NCBI GenBank assembly: GCA_937910305.1
Contig: CALEPS010000192.1
Coordinates: forward strand, 1 to 12,738
Direction of reading: 5' to 3'
Length of the DNA: 12,738 nucleotides
Source: an uncultured Bacteroidales bacterium
Lineage (GTDB): Bacteria; Bacteroidota; Bacteroidia; Bacteroidales; Paludibacteraceae
Shown piece after piece: positions 6,546 through 12,349 of the stretch. The first letter of the stretch is position 1. Each line of letters starts with the position of its first letter. Both the position numbers and the translations under genes were made by a program. The notes beneath the pieces are model-generated. The model saw nothing but the letters and a program-made list of their open reading frames with translations, searched no databases and was not told where the DNA came from.

Positions 6546-6911
6546 TTAGAGCACTTCAGGTGCCAGAGAAATAATTTTCATGTTAGTTTGACGCAGCTCA
6601 CGAGCTACCGGACCGAAGATACGGCTGCCACGGAGTTCACCGGCGTTGGTGATCAACACGCATGCGTTGTCATCAAAGCGGATATAGCTTCCGTCAGCCC
6701 GGCGTACCTCTTTCTTCGTGCGAACAACGATAGCACGGGATACCGTACCATCTTTGATTTCCGACGAAGGGATTACACCCTTAACGGCAACAACGATCGT
6801 ATCGCCGAGGGATGCGTAACGCTTCTTGGTACCTCCAAGAACGCGGATGCAGAGTGCTTGCTTAGCACCGCTGTTGTCACATACTGTGAGACGAGATTCT
6901 TGCTGTACCAT
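6546..6911 (-). CDS. rplN: Large-subunit ribosomal protein uL14
   Basis: uL14 is a 50S interface protein that forms bridges to the 30S subunit and is the docking site of the silencing factor RsfS. The 121-residue length (usual 121-122) and the start MVQQESRLTVCDNSGAK (1-17) identify it, together with DGSYIRFDDNACVLI (73-87) and GSRIFGPVARELR (95-107). It begins the spc block here, only 2 bp after the rpsQ stop, so S10 and spc blocks are joined with no room for a separate promoter between them. No Shine-Dalgarno sequence is seen. Confidence 0.98.
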   Translation of the reverse strand: MVQQESRLTVCDNSGAKQALCIRVLGGTKKRYASLGDTIVVAVKGVIPSSEIKDGTVSRAIVVRTKKEVRRADGSYIRFDDNACVLITNAGELRGSRIFGPVARELRQTNMKIISLAPEVL

Positions 6912-6913
6912 AA

Positions 6914-7168
6914 TTACTTAGCCCTTTCGATAATTTGAGTTAAACGCCAACGCACGGTCTTGCTCAGAGGACGAGTCTCCATAATACGTACGGTATCGCC
7001 GATGCCGCACTCGTTTTTCTCGTCATGAACATGGAACTTGCGAGTTTTATTGACAAACTTGCCATAGATGGGGTGTTTCTCTTTCCATTTGACAGCGACC
7101 ACGATGGTCTTCTCCATCTTATTGGAAACAACTACGCCCACGCGCTCTTTTCTAAGATTTCTTTCCAT
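6914..7168 (-). CDS. rpsQ: Small-subunit ribosomal protein uS17
   Basis: uS17 is a primary 16S rRNA-binding protein with an OB fold, needed for early 30S assembly. The 84-residue product has the N-terminal RKERVGVVVSNKMEKTIVVA (residues 6-25) and the signature GDTVRIMETRPLSKTVRWRL (57-76). It lies 15 bp after rpmC and 2 bp before rplN. The start context is AT-rich (GACAATTGAAATGGAA), with no purine box. Confidence 0.98.
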   Translation of the reverse strand: MERNLRKERVGVVVSNKMEKTIVVAVKWKEKHPIYGKFVNKTRKFHVHDEKNECGIGDTVRIMETRPLSKTVRWRLTQIIERAK

Positions 7169-7183
7169 TTCAATTGTCGTTTT

Positions 7184-7378
7184 TTACTTGTTAATTTCTC
7201 TTGCACGTAATTCAGTTGCAAGGCGAGCGATATTACGACGCGCCACCTTAATCTGCAACGGATTGTCGAGCGGAGAAATGCTGTGATTTAACTTGAGACG
7301 AACCAGCGCCTCTTTCTCTGCTGCCAGACGTTCCTGGAGTTCAGCAGTGGTTAATTCTTTAATTTCAGCTGTTTTCAT
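7184..7378 (-). CDS. rpmC: Large-subunit ribosomal protein uL29
   Basis: uL29 lies at the peptide exit of the 50S subunit next to uL23, where nascent-chain factors bind. The 64-residue product is the expected two-helix hairpin: helix one with ELTTAELQERLAAEKEALVRLKLNH (shown in part: TTAELQERLAAEKEALVRLK), and helix two with QIKVARRNIARLATELRARE. Length and order (after rplP by 11 bp, before rpsQ by 15 bp) fit. A weak AAAGAG stands shortly before the ATG. Confidence 0.97.
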   Translation of the reverse strand: MKTAEIKELTTAELQERLAAEKEALVRLKLNHSISPLDNPLQIKVARRNIARLATELRAREINK

Positions 7379-7389
7379 ACTCTTTTAGT

Positions 7390-7821
7390 TTACACATTTG
7401 CGGTTGCGTCGTAATCACGTCTTACGACAAATTTAGTGGTAACAGGCAGTTTCTGCGCAGCGAGACGGAGTGCCTCTTTGGCTACATCATAGCTAACGCC
7501 CTCTACCTCGAAGATAATACGACCGGGCTCCAATGGAACAACGAATCCTTCAGGAGCACCTTTACCTTTACCCATACGAACATCCAGAGGTTTCTTGGTG
7601 ATAGGTTTATCCGGGAAAACGCGGATCCACACCTGTCCTTGACGTTGCATATAACGGGTAACGGCGATACGGGCAGCCTCGATTTGACGACCGGTCAACC
7701 ACACGGTACCCATACTCTTGATACCGAACGAGCCGAATGCCAATTCCTGACCGCGGTGAGCGAAGCCCTTGATGCGGCCTTTTTGGCAGCGACGGAATTT
7801 AGTTTTCTTAGGTTGTAACAT
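7390..7821 (-). CDS. rplP: Large-subunit ribosomal protein uL16
   Basis: uL16 helps shape the A site and is one of the last proteins to join the 50S subunit. The 143-residue product (usual 136-144) begins MLQPKKTKFRRCQKGRIKG and has the signatures RQIEAARIAVTRYMQRQGQV (45-64) and KGKGAPEGFVVPLEPGRI. The C-terminus is a few residues longer than in E. coli (VVRRDYDATANV). It lies 29 bp after rpsC and 11 bp before rpmC. Confidence 0.98.
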   Translation of the reverse strand: MLQPKKTKFRRCQKGRIKGFAHRGQELAFGSFGIKSMGTVWLTGRQIEAARIAVTRYMQRQGQVWIRVFPDKPITKKPLDVRMGKGKGAPEGFVVPLEPGRIIFEVEGVSYDVAKEALRLAAQKLPVTTKFVVRRDYDATANV

Positions 7822-7850
7822 ATTGTTCTAATCTACAAATCGGTTAAACA

Positions 7851-8588
7851 TTATTGTTTTTTGTTTCGGCGGAAACCTCTGCGCTCGTCACGGCCTCCAC
7901 GGCGATCCATGCCGGGACGTCCTGCCTCTTGCTTCTGAGCAAAATTAGGCGCCAAGTCTTTCTTGCCATACACTTCTCCACGGCAGATCCAAACCTTCAC
8001 ACCGATCACACCCACTTTGGTGATAGCGCCAACGTGGCAGTAGTCGATGTCCGCGCGGAGCGTATGGAGCGGGGTACGTCCCTCTTTGTACATCTCCTTA
8101 CGTGCCATCTCGGCTCCGTTCAAACGGCCGGATACCTGAATCTTGATACCCTCAGCGCCCATACGCATGGTGCTCTGGATAGCCATCTTCACGGCACGAC
8201 GGTAAGCGATCTTGCCTTCCAACTGACGAGCGATCTTGTTAGCTACGATAGTAGCGTCCAGTTCCGGACGTTTAACCTCGTAGATATTGATCTGAACGTC
8301 TTGTTTGGTGATTTTCTGGAGTTCCTTCTTCAATTTGTCAACCTCTTCTCCACCTTTTCCGATGATATAACCGGGGCGAGCGGTGCAGATAGTAACAGTC
8401 ACAAGTTTCAGAGTTCTTTCGATAACGATACGGGAAATACTAGCCTCTGCGAGACGTGCGTTGAGGTACTCGCGAATTTTGCTATCCTCCAGCAGCGTAT
8501 CTCCGTAATTCTTGCCTCCAAACCAGTTGGAGTCCCAACCGCGGACAATGCCCAGACGGTTTGCTATAGGATTAATTTTCTGTCCCAT
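7851..8588 (-). CDS. rpsC: Small-subunit ribosomal protein uS3
   Basis: uS3 forms the mRNA entry channel of the 30S subunit together with uS4 and uS5. The 245-residue product begins MGQKINPIANRLGIVRGWDS. Its KH type II domain has the GxxG loop at Gly77-Lys-Gly-Gly80 (RPGYIIGKGGEEVDKLK), and the C-terminal domain has the signature GRLNGAEMARKEMYKEGRTP (154-173) and ends in KVWICRGEVYGKK. A tail of about 30 residues rich in Arg/Gly/Lys (216-245) follows, a common basic extension. It is 6 bp after rplV and 29 bp before rplP. Confidence 0.98.
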   Translation of the reverse strand: MGQKINPIANRLGIVRGWDSNWFGGKNYGDTLLEDSKIREYLNARLAEASISRIVIERTLKLVTVTICTARPGYIIGKGGEEVDKLKKELQKITKQDVQINIYEVKRPELDATIVANKIARQLEGKIAYRRAVKMAIQSTMRMGAEGIKIQVSGRLNGAEMARKEMYKEGRTPLHTLRADIDYCHVGAITKVGVIGVKVWICRGEVYGKKDLAPNFAQKQEAGRPGMDRRGGRDERRGFRRNKKQ

Positions 8589-8594
8589 AATAAA

Positions 8595-9002
8595 TTACTT
8601 TTCAGCGTTAGTATTTTTAGTATCTACAAATATCGTAACGTGGTTTGAACGTTTGCGGATGCGATAAGCACGACCCTGAGGAGCGGGCAGCATACGCTTG
8701 ATCGACATACCGCCGTCAACCATGATTTGCGTTACGTAGAGAGTTTCGTCCTCTGCTTTCTTACCGGTTTTTACTTCCCAGTTAGCGATAGCAGATTTCA
8801 GGAGTTTCTCGAGTGCACGGCTTGCCTCACGTGTGGAGAAATGCAGCGCACCGAGTGCACGGTTCACTTCCATGCCGCGTACCATGTCTGCAACGAGACG
8901 CATCTTACGCGGGCTGGTAGGAATATTATTGGCTTTGGCGAAGTACTGCTCTTTACGAGCGGCCTTCATTGCCTCTGCGCTATTATGTTTTCTTGCACCC
9001 AT
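8595..9002 (-). CDS. rplV: Large-subunit ribosomal protein uL22
   Basis: uL22 spans the 50S subunit and its long beta-hairpin lines the exit tunnel, where macrolide-resistance changes occur in other species. The 135-residue product is about 20 residues longer at the N-terminus than E. coli L22: the conserved PRKMRLVADMVRG begins at residue 31. The beta-hairpin tip region is MSIKRMLPAPQGRAYRIRKR (99-118), followed by RSNHVTIFV. The ATG at 9000-9002 (MGARKHNSAEAMKAARKEQY) is the best start, as the whole frame to the preceding spacer lacks another ATG and this N-terminal shape is what I recall for Bacteroidota. It lies 39 bp after rpsS. Confidence 0.96.
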   Translation of the reverse strand: MGARKHNSAEAMKAARKEQYFAKANNIPTSPRKMRLVADMVRGMEVNRALGALHFSTREASRALEKLLKSAIANWEVKTGKKAEDETLYVTQIMVDGGMSIKRMLPAPQGRAYRIRKRSNHVTIFVDTKNTNAEK

Positions 9003-9041
9003 TTTAATCTGGAATTTTAAATGTTAATTGATTTCAATGGA

Positions 9042-9311
9042 TTACTTCTTGTTATTGCCCGAGTGGCCGCGGAAGGTACGTGTAGGAGCGAACTCGCCGA
9101 GTTTGTGTCCAACCATGTTCTCCGTGATATACACAGGAATAAACTTGTTTCCATTGTGAACTGCAATTGTGTGACCTACAAAGTCAGGGGAGATCATTGA
9201 TGCGCGGCTCCAGGTCTTGATAACTTCTTTTTTACCAGCCTCATTCATAGCCAACACCTTGTCTTCCAACTTAACGTTGATAAACGGTCCTTTTTTCAAT
9301 GAACGACTCAT
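9042..9311 (-). CDS. rpsS: Small-subunit ribosomal protein uS19
   Basis: uS19 is a 30S head protein that forms a complex with uS13 and contacts the A-site region. The 89-residue product has MSRSLKKGPFI (1-11), the segment TWSRASMISPDFVGHTIAVH (33-52) and the signature VYITENMVGHKLGEFAPTRT (60-79). It lies 23 bp after rplB and 39 bp before rplV, the standard position. Confidence 0.98.
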   Translation of the reverse strand: MSRSLKKGPFINVKLEDKVLAMNEAGKKEVIKTWSRASMISPDFVGHTIAVHNGNKFIPVYITENMVGHKLGEFAPTRTFRGHSGNNKK

Positions 9312-9334
9312 AATGTTACTTTGACTTTAATAGG

Positions 9335-10159
9335 TTATTTTTTACGTCTTTCTATAATGTATTGGTTGCTCTGGTTCTTCGGGTGACGTGTCTTGTAACC
9401 CTTAGCGAGCAGACCCTTACGGCTACGTGGATGACCACCGGACTGACGTCCTTCACCACCACCCATTGGGTGATCTACAGGGTTCATTACTACGCCACGG
9501 TTACGGGGACGGCGACCGAGCCAGCGGCTACGACCTGCTTTACCCGATTTCTCCAGTGCGTGGTCGGAGTTTCCTACTACACCCACAGTAGCCTTGCAAG
9601 CTGCGAGCACTTTGCGGAGCTCACCTGAAGGCAGTTTGATGATAGCATACTTATCCTCACGGCTCGACAACTGAGCGAAAGTACCGGCGGAACGTACCAT
9701 GCAGGCACCTTGTCCCGGACGAAGCTCGATGTTGTGAATCAGCGTTCCCAGAGGAATTACCGACATCGGCAGTGCATTTCCAACTTCAGGAGCAGCGTTC
9801 TCTCCCGACATTACAGTTTGACCTACTTGCAGTCCATTCGGTGCAAGGATATAGCGCTTTTCTCCGTCAGCATAGAACAGGAGAGCGATGCGAGCCGAGC
9901 GGTTCGGATCGTACTCGATAGTCTTAACTACTGCGGGAACACCATCTTTGTTGCGCTTGAAGTCAATTACACGATACTTCTGTTTGTGACCACCACCGAT
10001 GTAGCGCATCGTCATTTTACCGACGTTATTGCGGCCACCGGTTTTGGTTTTACCAAACACAAGCGATTTCTCAGGAGCGCTCGCGGTAATTGTCTCGAAC
10101 GCACCTATAACTTTGTGTCTTTGCCCCGGTGTTGTGGGCTTTAATTTACGTACAGCCAT
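9335..10159 (-). CDS. rplB: Large-subunit ribosomal protein uL2
   Basis: uL2 is the largest and one of the most conserved 50S proteins; it sits close to the peptidyl transferase centre and forms bridge B7b. The 274-residue product matches the usual 273-277. It starts MAVRKLKPTTPGQRHKV and carries the signature around residues 225-236 (MNPVDHPMGGGEG), including His230, the equivalent of E. coli His229. The RGVVMNPVDHPMGGGEGR loop and the basic tail (KTRHPKNQSNQYIIERRKK) are intact. Its ATG is 2 bp after the rplW stop, which suggests translational coupling. Confidence 0.98.
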   Translation of the reverse strand: MAVRKLKPTTPGQRHKVIGAFETITASAPEKSLVFGKTKTGGRNNVGKMTMRYIGGGHKQKYRVIDFKRNKDGVPAVVKTIEYDPNRSARIALLFYADGEKRYILAPNGLQVGQTVMSGENAAPEVGNALPMSVIPLGTLIHNIELRPGQGACMVRSAGTFAQLSSREDKYAIIKLPSGELRKVLAACKATVGVVGNSDHALEKSGKAGRSRWLGRRPRNRGVVMNPVDHPMGGGEGRQSGGHPRSRKGLLAKGYKTRHPKNQSNQYIIERRKK

Positions 10160-10161
10160 TT

Positions 10162-10452
10162 TTAGATATTGCTATAAAAATCAATTGTTTCACCTTCGGC
10201 CAGTGTTACGATAGCTTTTTTGTAAGCCTGCTGTGCGCCGCGGAGCAGACCGGACTTAGTCCAGCGCTGTTTTACCTTCGGAGCACGGATCAGCGTGTTT
10301 ACATCCGTAACCTGAACGTTGTACATTTCTTCTACCGCTTTCTTAATCTCAACTTTGTTGGCATTGCGAGCTACGACGAAACCATAACGGTTCAGTTTCT
10401 CGCCGGCGGCGGTCATCTTCTCAGTGACGATTGGTTTAATAATAATTGCCAT
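10162..10452 (-). CDS. rplW: Large-subunit ribosomal protein uL23
   Basis: uL23 lies at the tunnel exit and is the dock for trigger factor and SRP. The 96-residue product fits the family (95-100). Landmarks are IIIKPIVTEKM (residues 3-13), YGFVVARNANKVEIKKAVEE (23-42) and the VNTLIRAPK region (51-59) leading into the long basic loop (57-75). It lies 12 bp after rplD and 2 bp before rplB. A full Shine-Dalgarno sequence overlaps the rplD stop codon, in contrast with nearly all neighbours. Confidence 0.97.
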   Translation of the reverse strand: MAIIIKPIVTEKMTAAGEKLNRYGFVVARNANKVEIKKAVEEMYNVQVTDVNTLIRAPKVKQRWTKSGLLRGAQQAYKKAIVTLAEGETIDFYSNI

Positions 10453-10458
10453 AATTCT

Positions 10459-10466
10459 ACCTCCTT
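10459..10466 (-). promoter_or_regulatory. Strong Shine-Dalgarno sequence of rplW overlapping the rplD stop
   Basis: The coding strand reads AAGGAGGT, the full complement of a standard 16S rRNA tail, with 6 nt before the rplW ATG. The first two A bases belong to the TAA stop codon of rplD. It is the most complete ribosome-binding site in the window. Confidence 0.8.
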
Positions 10467-11094
10467 ATGCGTTAAAAGTTGCCTCGATAGCAGCAGCCGA
10501 AGCCTCTGTCAGGACTACTACATTCGAGTTCATAATAGTGTAGGTATTGAGCTCGTTGACGTTCACTACGTTCACGCGCTGGATATTAGCGGCGGACTTG
10601 CGAGCGTTGAGGTTAGCGTCTGCGATAACGAAGAGCACTTTCTTACCGGCTACCTGGAGAGCGTTCAGAACCTCTACCATAGCTTTGGTTTTCGGTGCCT
10701 CGAAATTGAGAGCGTCCAATACGAGCAATTCATTTTGTTTTGCGCGAAGCGAAAGCGCGGACTTGCGAGCCAGCTGTTTTACTTTCTTGTTCAGTTTGAA
10801 ATCATAGTCACGAGGTACCGGACCGAAAATCGTACCACCACCTACGCGAACCGGAGACTTCAGATCACCCGGACGTGCACCACCGCCGCCTTTCTGGCGA
10901 CCGAGTTTGCGGGTCGAGTGAGCGTTCTCGCTACGCTGTTTTGCTTTTGCTGTGCCTTGGCGTTGTGCTGCCAAGAACTGCTTAACGTCCAAGTAGATAG
11001 CATGGTCGTTAGGCTCGATTGCGAAGATGGCGTCATTGAGAGCGATCTTCTTTCCGGTCTCTTTACCGGCTTGATTCAAAATACTAAGTTCCAT
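10465..11094 (-). CDS. rplD: Large-subunit ribosomal protein uL4
   Basis: uL4 is an early 50S assembly protein whose long loop reaches the constriction of the exit tunnel; in E. coli it also represses the S10 operon. The 209-residue product has the globular N-terminal strand region (1-42), a glycine/arginine-rich loop at about 43-98 with GRQKGGGGARPGDLKSPVRV (65-84) and GGGTIFGPVPRDY (85-97), and a Rossmann-like C-terminal part. These are diagnostic for uL4. It follows rplC by 6 bp and precedes rplW by 12 bp. No Shine-Dalgarno sequence is seen before its ATG. Confidence 0.98.
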   Translation of the reverse strand: MELSILNQAGKETGKKIALNDAIFAIEPNDHAIYLDVKQFLAAQRQGTAKAKQRSENAHSTRKLGRQKGGGGARPGDLKSPVRVGGGTIFGPVPRDYDFKLNKKVKQLARKSALSLRAKQNELLVLDALNFEAPKTKAMVEVLNALQVAGKKVLFVIADANLNARKSAANIQRVNVVNVNELNTYTIMNSNVVVLTEASAAAIEATFNA

Positions 11095-11100
11095 AACTAA

Positions 11101-11718
11101 TTACTTGTTGATAATGACGATTGAGTTTTTAGCACCCGGTACAGATCCCTTGACCATGATCAAGTTGTACTCGGGAATTACTTTCAGTACGACGAGGTTC
11201 TGGACCGTAACGCGGTCTCCCCCCATCTGTCCCGCCATGCGGGTACCCGGGAAGATACGGCTCGGGTAAGCACAAGCACCTACCGAACCCGGAGCGCGGA
11301 GACGGTCGTCCTGACCGTGAGTGCTCTGACCCACACCGCCGAAGCCATGACGTTTAACGACACCCTGGAAACCGTGGCCCTTGCTGGTTCCGATAACGTC
11401 AACGTACATGCCCTCTTCGAAGAGGTCTGCAGCTGTGATTGTTTGTCCCAGAGCCAGTTCTCCGTCGAACTCGAACTCTGCTAAGTGGCGCATGGGCTCT
11501 ACGCCTGCGGCCTTGAAATGGCCTGCTTCGGCCTTGTTGGTGTGTTTCTCGCTCTTGTGCATAAAGCCGATCTGGGCTGCTGCATAACCGTCTTTCTCAA
11601 CGGTCTTGAGCTGAGTCACTACGCAAGGACCAGCCTCAATAACGGTGCACGGGATGTTTTTGCCGTCGGCACCAAAGACGGAAGTCATTCCGATCTTTTT
11701 TCCTAATAAACCTGGCAT
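11101..11718 (-). CDS. rplC: Large-subunit ribosomal protein uL3
   Basis: uL3 is an assembly-initiating 50S protein whose central loop approaches the peptidyl transferase centre. The 205-residue product starts MPGLLGKKIGMTSVFGADGK and has KGHGFQGVVKRHGFGG (113-128), then GQSTHGQDDRLRAPGSVGA and FPGTRMAGQMGGDRVTVQNL (156-175), the family hallmark. The loop reads SVGACAYPS where E. coli has SIGQNQTPG, so the glutamine methylated by PrmB in E. coli is absent, as expected outside proteobacteria. Unusually for an S10 block, 135 bp separate it from rpsJ; the spacer holds a palindromic repeat. Confidence 0.98.
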   Translation of the reverse strand: MPGLLGKKIGMTSVFGADGKNIPCTVIEAGPCVVTQLKTVEKDGYAAAQIGFMHKSEKHTNKAEAGHFKAAGVEPMRHLAEFEFDGELALGQTITAADLFEEGMYVDVIGTSKGHGFQGVVKRHGFGGVGQSTHGQDDRLRAPGSVGACAYPSRIFPGTRMAGQMGGDRVTVQNLVVLKVIPEYNLIMVKGSVPGAKNSIVIINK

Positions 11719-11758
11719 TGTTGCTTAGTTTTTAATAATTGTTAATTAATCATTGCCT

Positions 11759-11842
11759 GCGTTCTCGCCTTCGGGTTGATCTCTAGTGTCCTAGTGCCCT
11801 AGGGTCCTAGGATCCTAGTTTATCACTATCCGAAGGAAACGC
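11759..11842. repeat. 84-bp near-palindromic element between rpsJ and rplC
   Basis: The two halves mirror each other around position 11800.5. Paired segments, from outside in, are GCGTT (11759-11763) with AACGC (11838-11842), CCTTCGG (11768-11774) with CCGAAGG (11830-11836), TGAT (11777-11780) with ATCA (11822-11825), CTAG (11783-11786) with CTAG (11815-11818), TCCTAG (11789-11794) with CTAGGA (11807-11812), and a central CCCTAGGG palindrome (11797-11804). In DNA it could extrude as a cruciform and in RNA it could fold into a long interrupted hairpin inside the S10 transcript. There is no U-run after it on the coding strand, so it is not a classical terminator. A dispersed REP/MITE-like palindrome or an mRNA regulatory structure are the main readings. 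Confidence 0.7.
11781..11820. repeat. Five octamers with CTAG at an exact 8-bp period
   Basis: Read on the plus strand the units are CTCTAGTG, TCCTAGTG, CCCTAGGG, TCCTAGGA and TCCTAGTT. CTAG stands at 11783, 11791, 11799, 11807 and 11815, always in the same place in the unit; the flanking two bases on each side vary. CTAG is usually one of the rarest tetranucleotides in bacterial genomes, and by eye I found only one other copy in the whole window (8440-8443). The array forms the core of the surrounding palindrome. Confidence 0.85.
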
Positions 11843-11853
11843 TTGGGCGTTCA

Positions 11854-12159
11854 TCAAACCTTGATCTCTACTTCCACACCCGATGCAAGCTCCAGCTTCA
11901 TCAGTGCCTCTACGGTTTTGTTGTTGCTGTTGTAGATGTCAATCAAGCGCTTGTAGCTCGCCAACTCGAATTGCTCGCGGCTTTTCTTGTTAACGAAGGT
12001 CGAGCGGTTCACCGTGAAGATACGTTTGTGCGTCGGCAGTGGAATAGGACCACTTACAACAGCACCCGTAGCTTTAACGGTCTTGACGATCTTCTCTGCA
12101 GACTTGTCAACCAAAGTATGGTCGAAAGACTTCAGTTTGATACGAATTTTTTGACTCAT
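11854..12159 (-). CDS. rpsJ: Small-subunit ribosomal protein uS10
   Basis: uS10 is a 30S head protein that also joins the NusB-NusG antitermination complex. The 101-residue product (E. coli 103) starts MSQKIRIKLKSFDHTLVDKS and has the signature GPIPLPTHKRIFTVNRSTFV (residues 37-56), covering the loop that reaches into the 30S head, and ends in VEALMKLELASGVEVEIKV. It opens the S10 block, 190 bp after fusA, and is followed by an unusual 135-bp spacer before rplC. Its start context is AT-rich (TATTATTTATT then ATG), with no purine box. Confidence 0.98.
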   Translation of the reverse strand: MSQKIRIKLKSFDHTLVDKSAEKIVKTVKATGAVVSGPIPLPTHKRIFTVNRSTFVNKKSREQFELASYKRLIDIYNSNNKTVEALMKLELASGVEVEIKV

Positions 12160-12214
12160 AATAAATAATACTGTTTTATTTTGTTAATACTTCGCAGAGC
12201 GCAGATAACCTTAA

Positions 12215-12236
12215 GAGTCATTTGCTAAGATGACCC
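12215..12236 (-). promoter_or_regulatory. Hairpin upstream of rpsJ
   Basis: On the coding strand GGGTCAT and ATGACTC can pair as a 7-bp stem with one G-U pair, around the loop CTTAGCAA. It lies 56 bp before the rpsJ ATG and is preceded by a GC-rich stretch (CCCTGCGGGGCGC). It could be part of a structured S10 leader. There is no T-run after it. Confidence 0.4.
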
Positions 12237-12267
12237 GCGCCCCGCAGGGTTAATTATTATTTTATTT

Positions 12268-12307
12268 AATAGGTACGCGCACGCACGCTTGCTTGCGCGT
12301 GCCTATT
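12268..12307 (-). promoter_or_regulatory. Long GC-rich hairpin with alternating purine-pyrimidine arms
   Basis: The arms 12268-12281 (AATAGGTACGCGCA) and 12294-12307 (TGCGCGTGCCTATT) pair over 14 positions with one mismatch (12274 against 12301); GCA/TGC in the loop can add three more pairs. Both arms hold runs of alternating purine and pyrimidine, 15 nt at 12274-12288 and 9 nt at 12294-12302, which favour Z-DNA. The following coding-strand sequence is A-rich, not T-rich, so it is not a classical terminator for fusA. Confidence 0.65.
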
Positions 12308-12325
12308 GTATTATCGTAATTACGT

Positions 12326-12345
12326 AATGACGTTATTCCGTCATT
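12326..12345 (-). promoter_or_regulatory. Hairpin just after the fusA stop codon
   Basis: On the coding strand AATGACG, loop GAATAA, then CGTCATT gives a perfect 7-bp stem four bases after the fusA TAA. The sequence after it (ACGTAATTACGATAATAC) has no T-run, so termination is not supported. It may protect or mark the fusA mRNA end. Confidence 0.45.
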
Positions 12346-12349
12346 CGTT

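Larger units (their letters stand above)
12160..12349. other. fusA-rpsJ spacer with three hairpins
   Basis: This 190-bp stretch is the longest non-coding part of the window. In transcription order it holds a 7-bp hairpin right after fusA, a long GC-rich hairpin, then a hairpin closer to rpsJ, ending in an AT-rich leader. I looked for the Bacteroidota promoter (TAnnTTTG with TTG about 20 bp upstream) and found none, and saw no U-run after any hairpin. It is the natural place for an S10 leader, so a regulatory role is plausible but not shown. No short ORF with recognisable features is present. Confidence 0.6.

Noticed and set aside
7428..7435. TAAATTTG on the coding strand within the 3' end of rplP, matching the -7 consensus
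   Set aside because: No matching -33 element at the proper distance, and there is no gap or operon break for a promoter to serve.
7854..8648. 264-codon open frame on the plus strand opposite rpsC
   Set aside because: Shadow of rpsC; composition rich in Ser/Leu/Phe/His with no domain pattern and no start signal.
10129..11100. 323-codon open frame on the plus strand opposite rplD and rplW
   Set aside because: It is antisense to two clear ribosomal-protein genes, has no recognisable domain, and long antisense frames are expected from the codon bias of highly expressed genes.
12268..12307. Intrinsic terminator of fusA
   Set aside because: The stem is strong, but no T-run follows it on either strand and rpsJ lies in line downstream.
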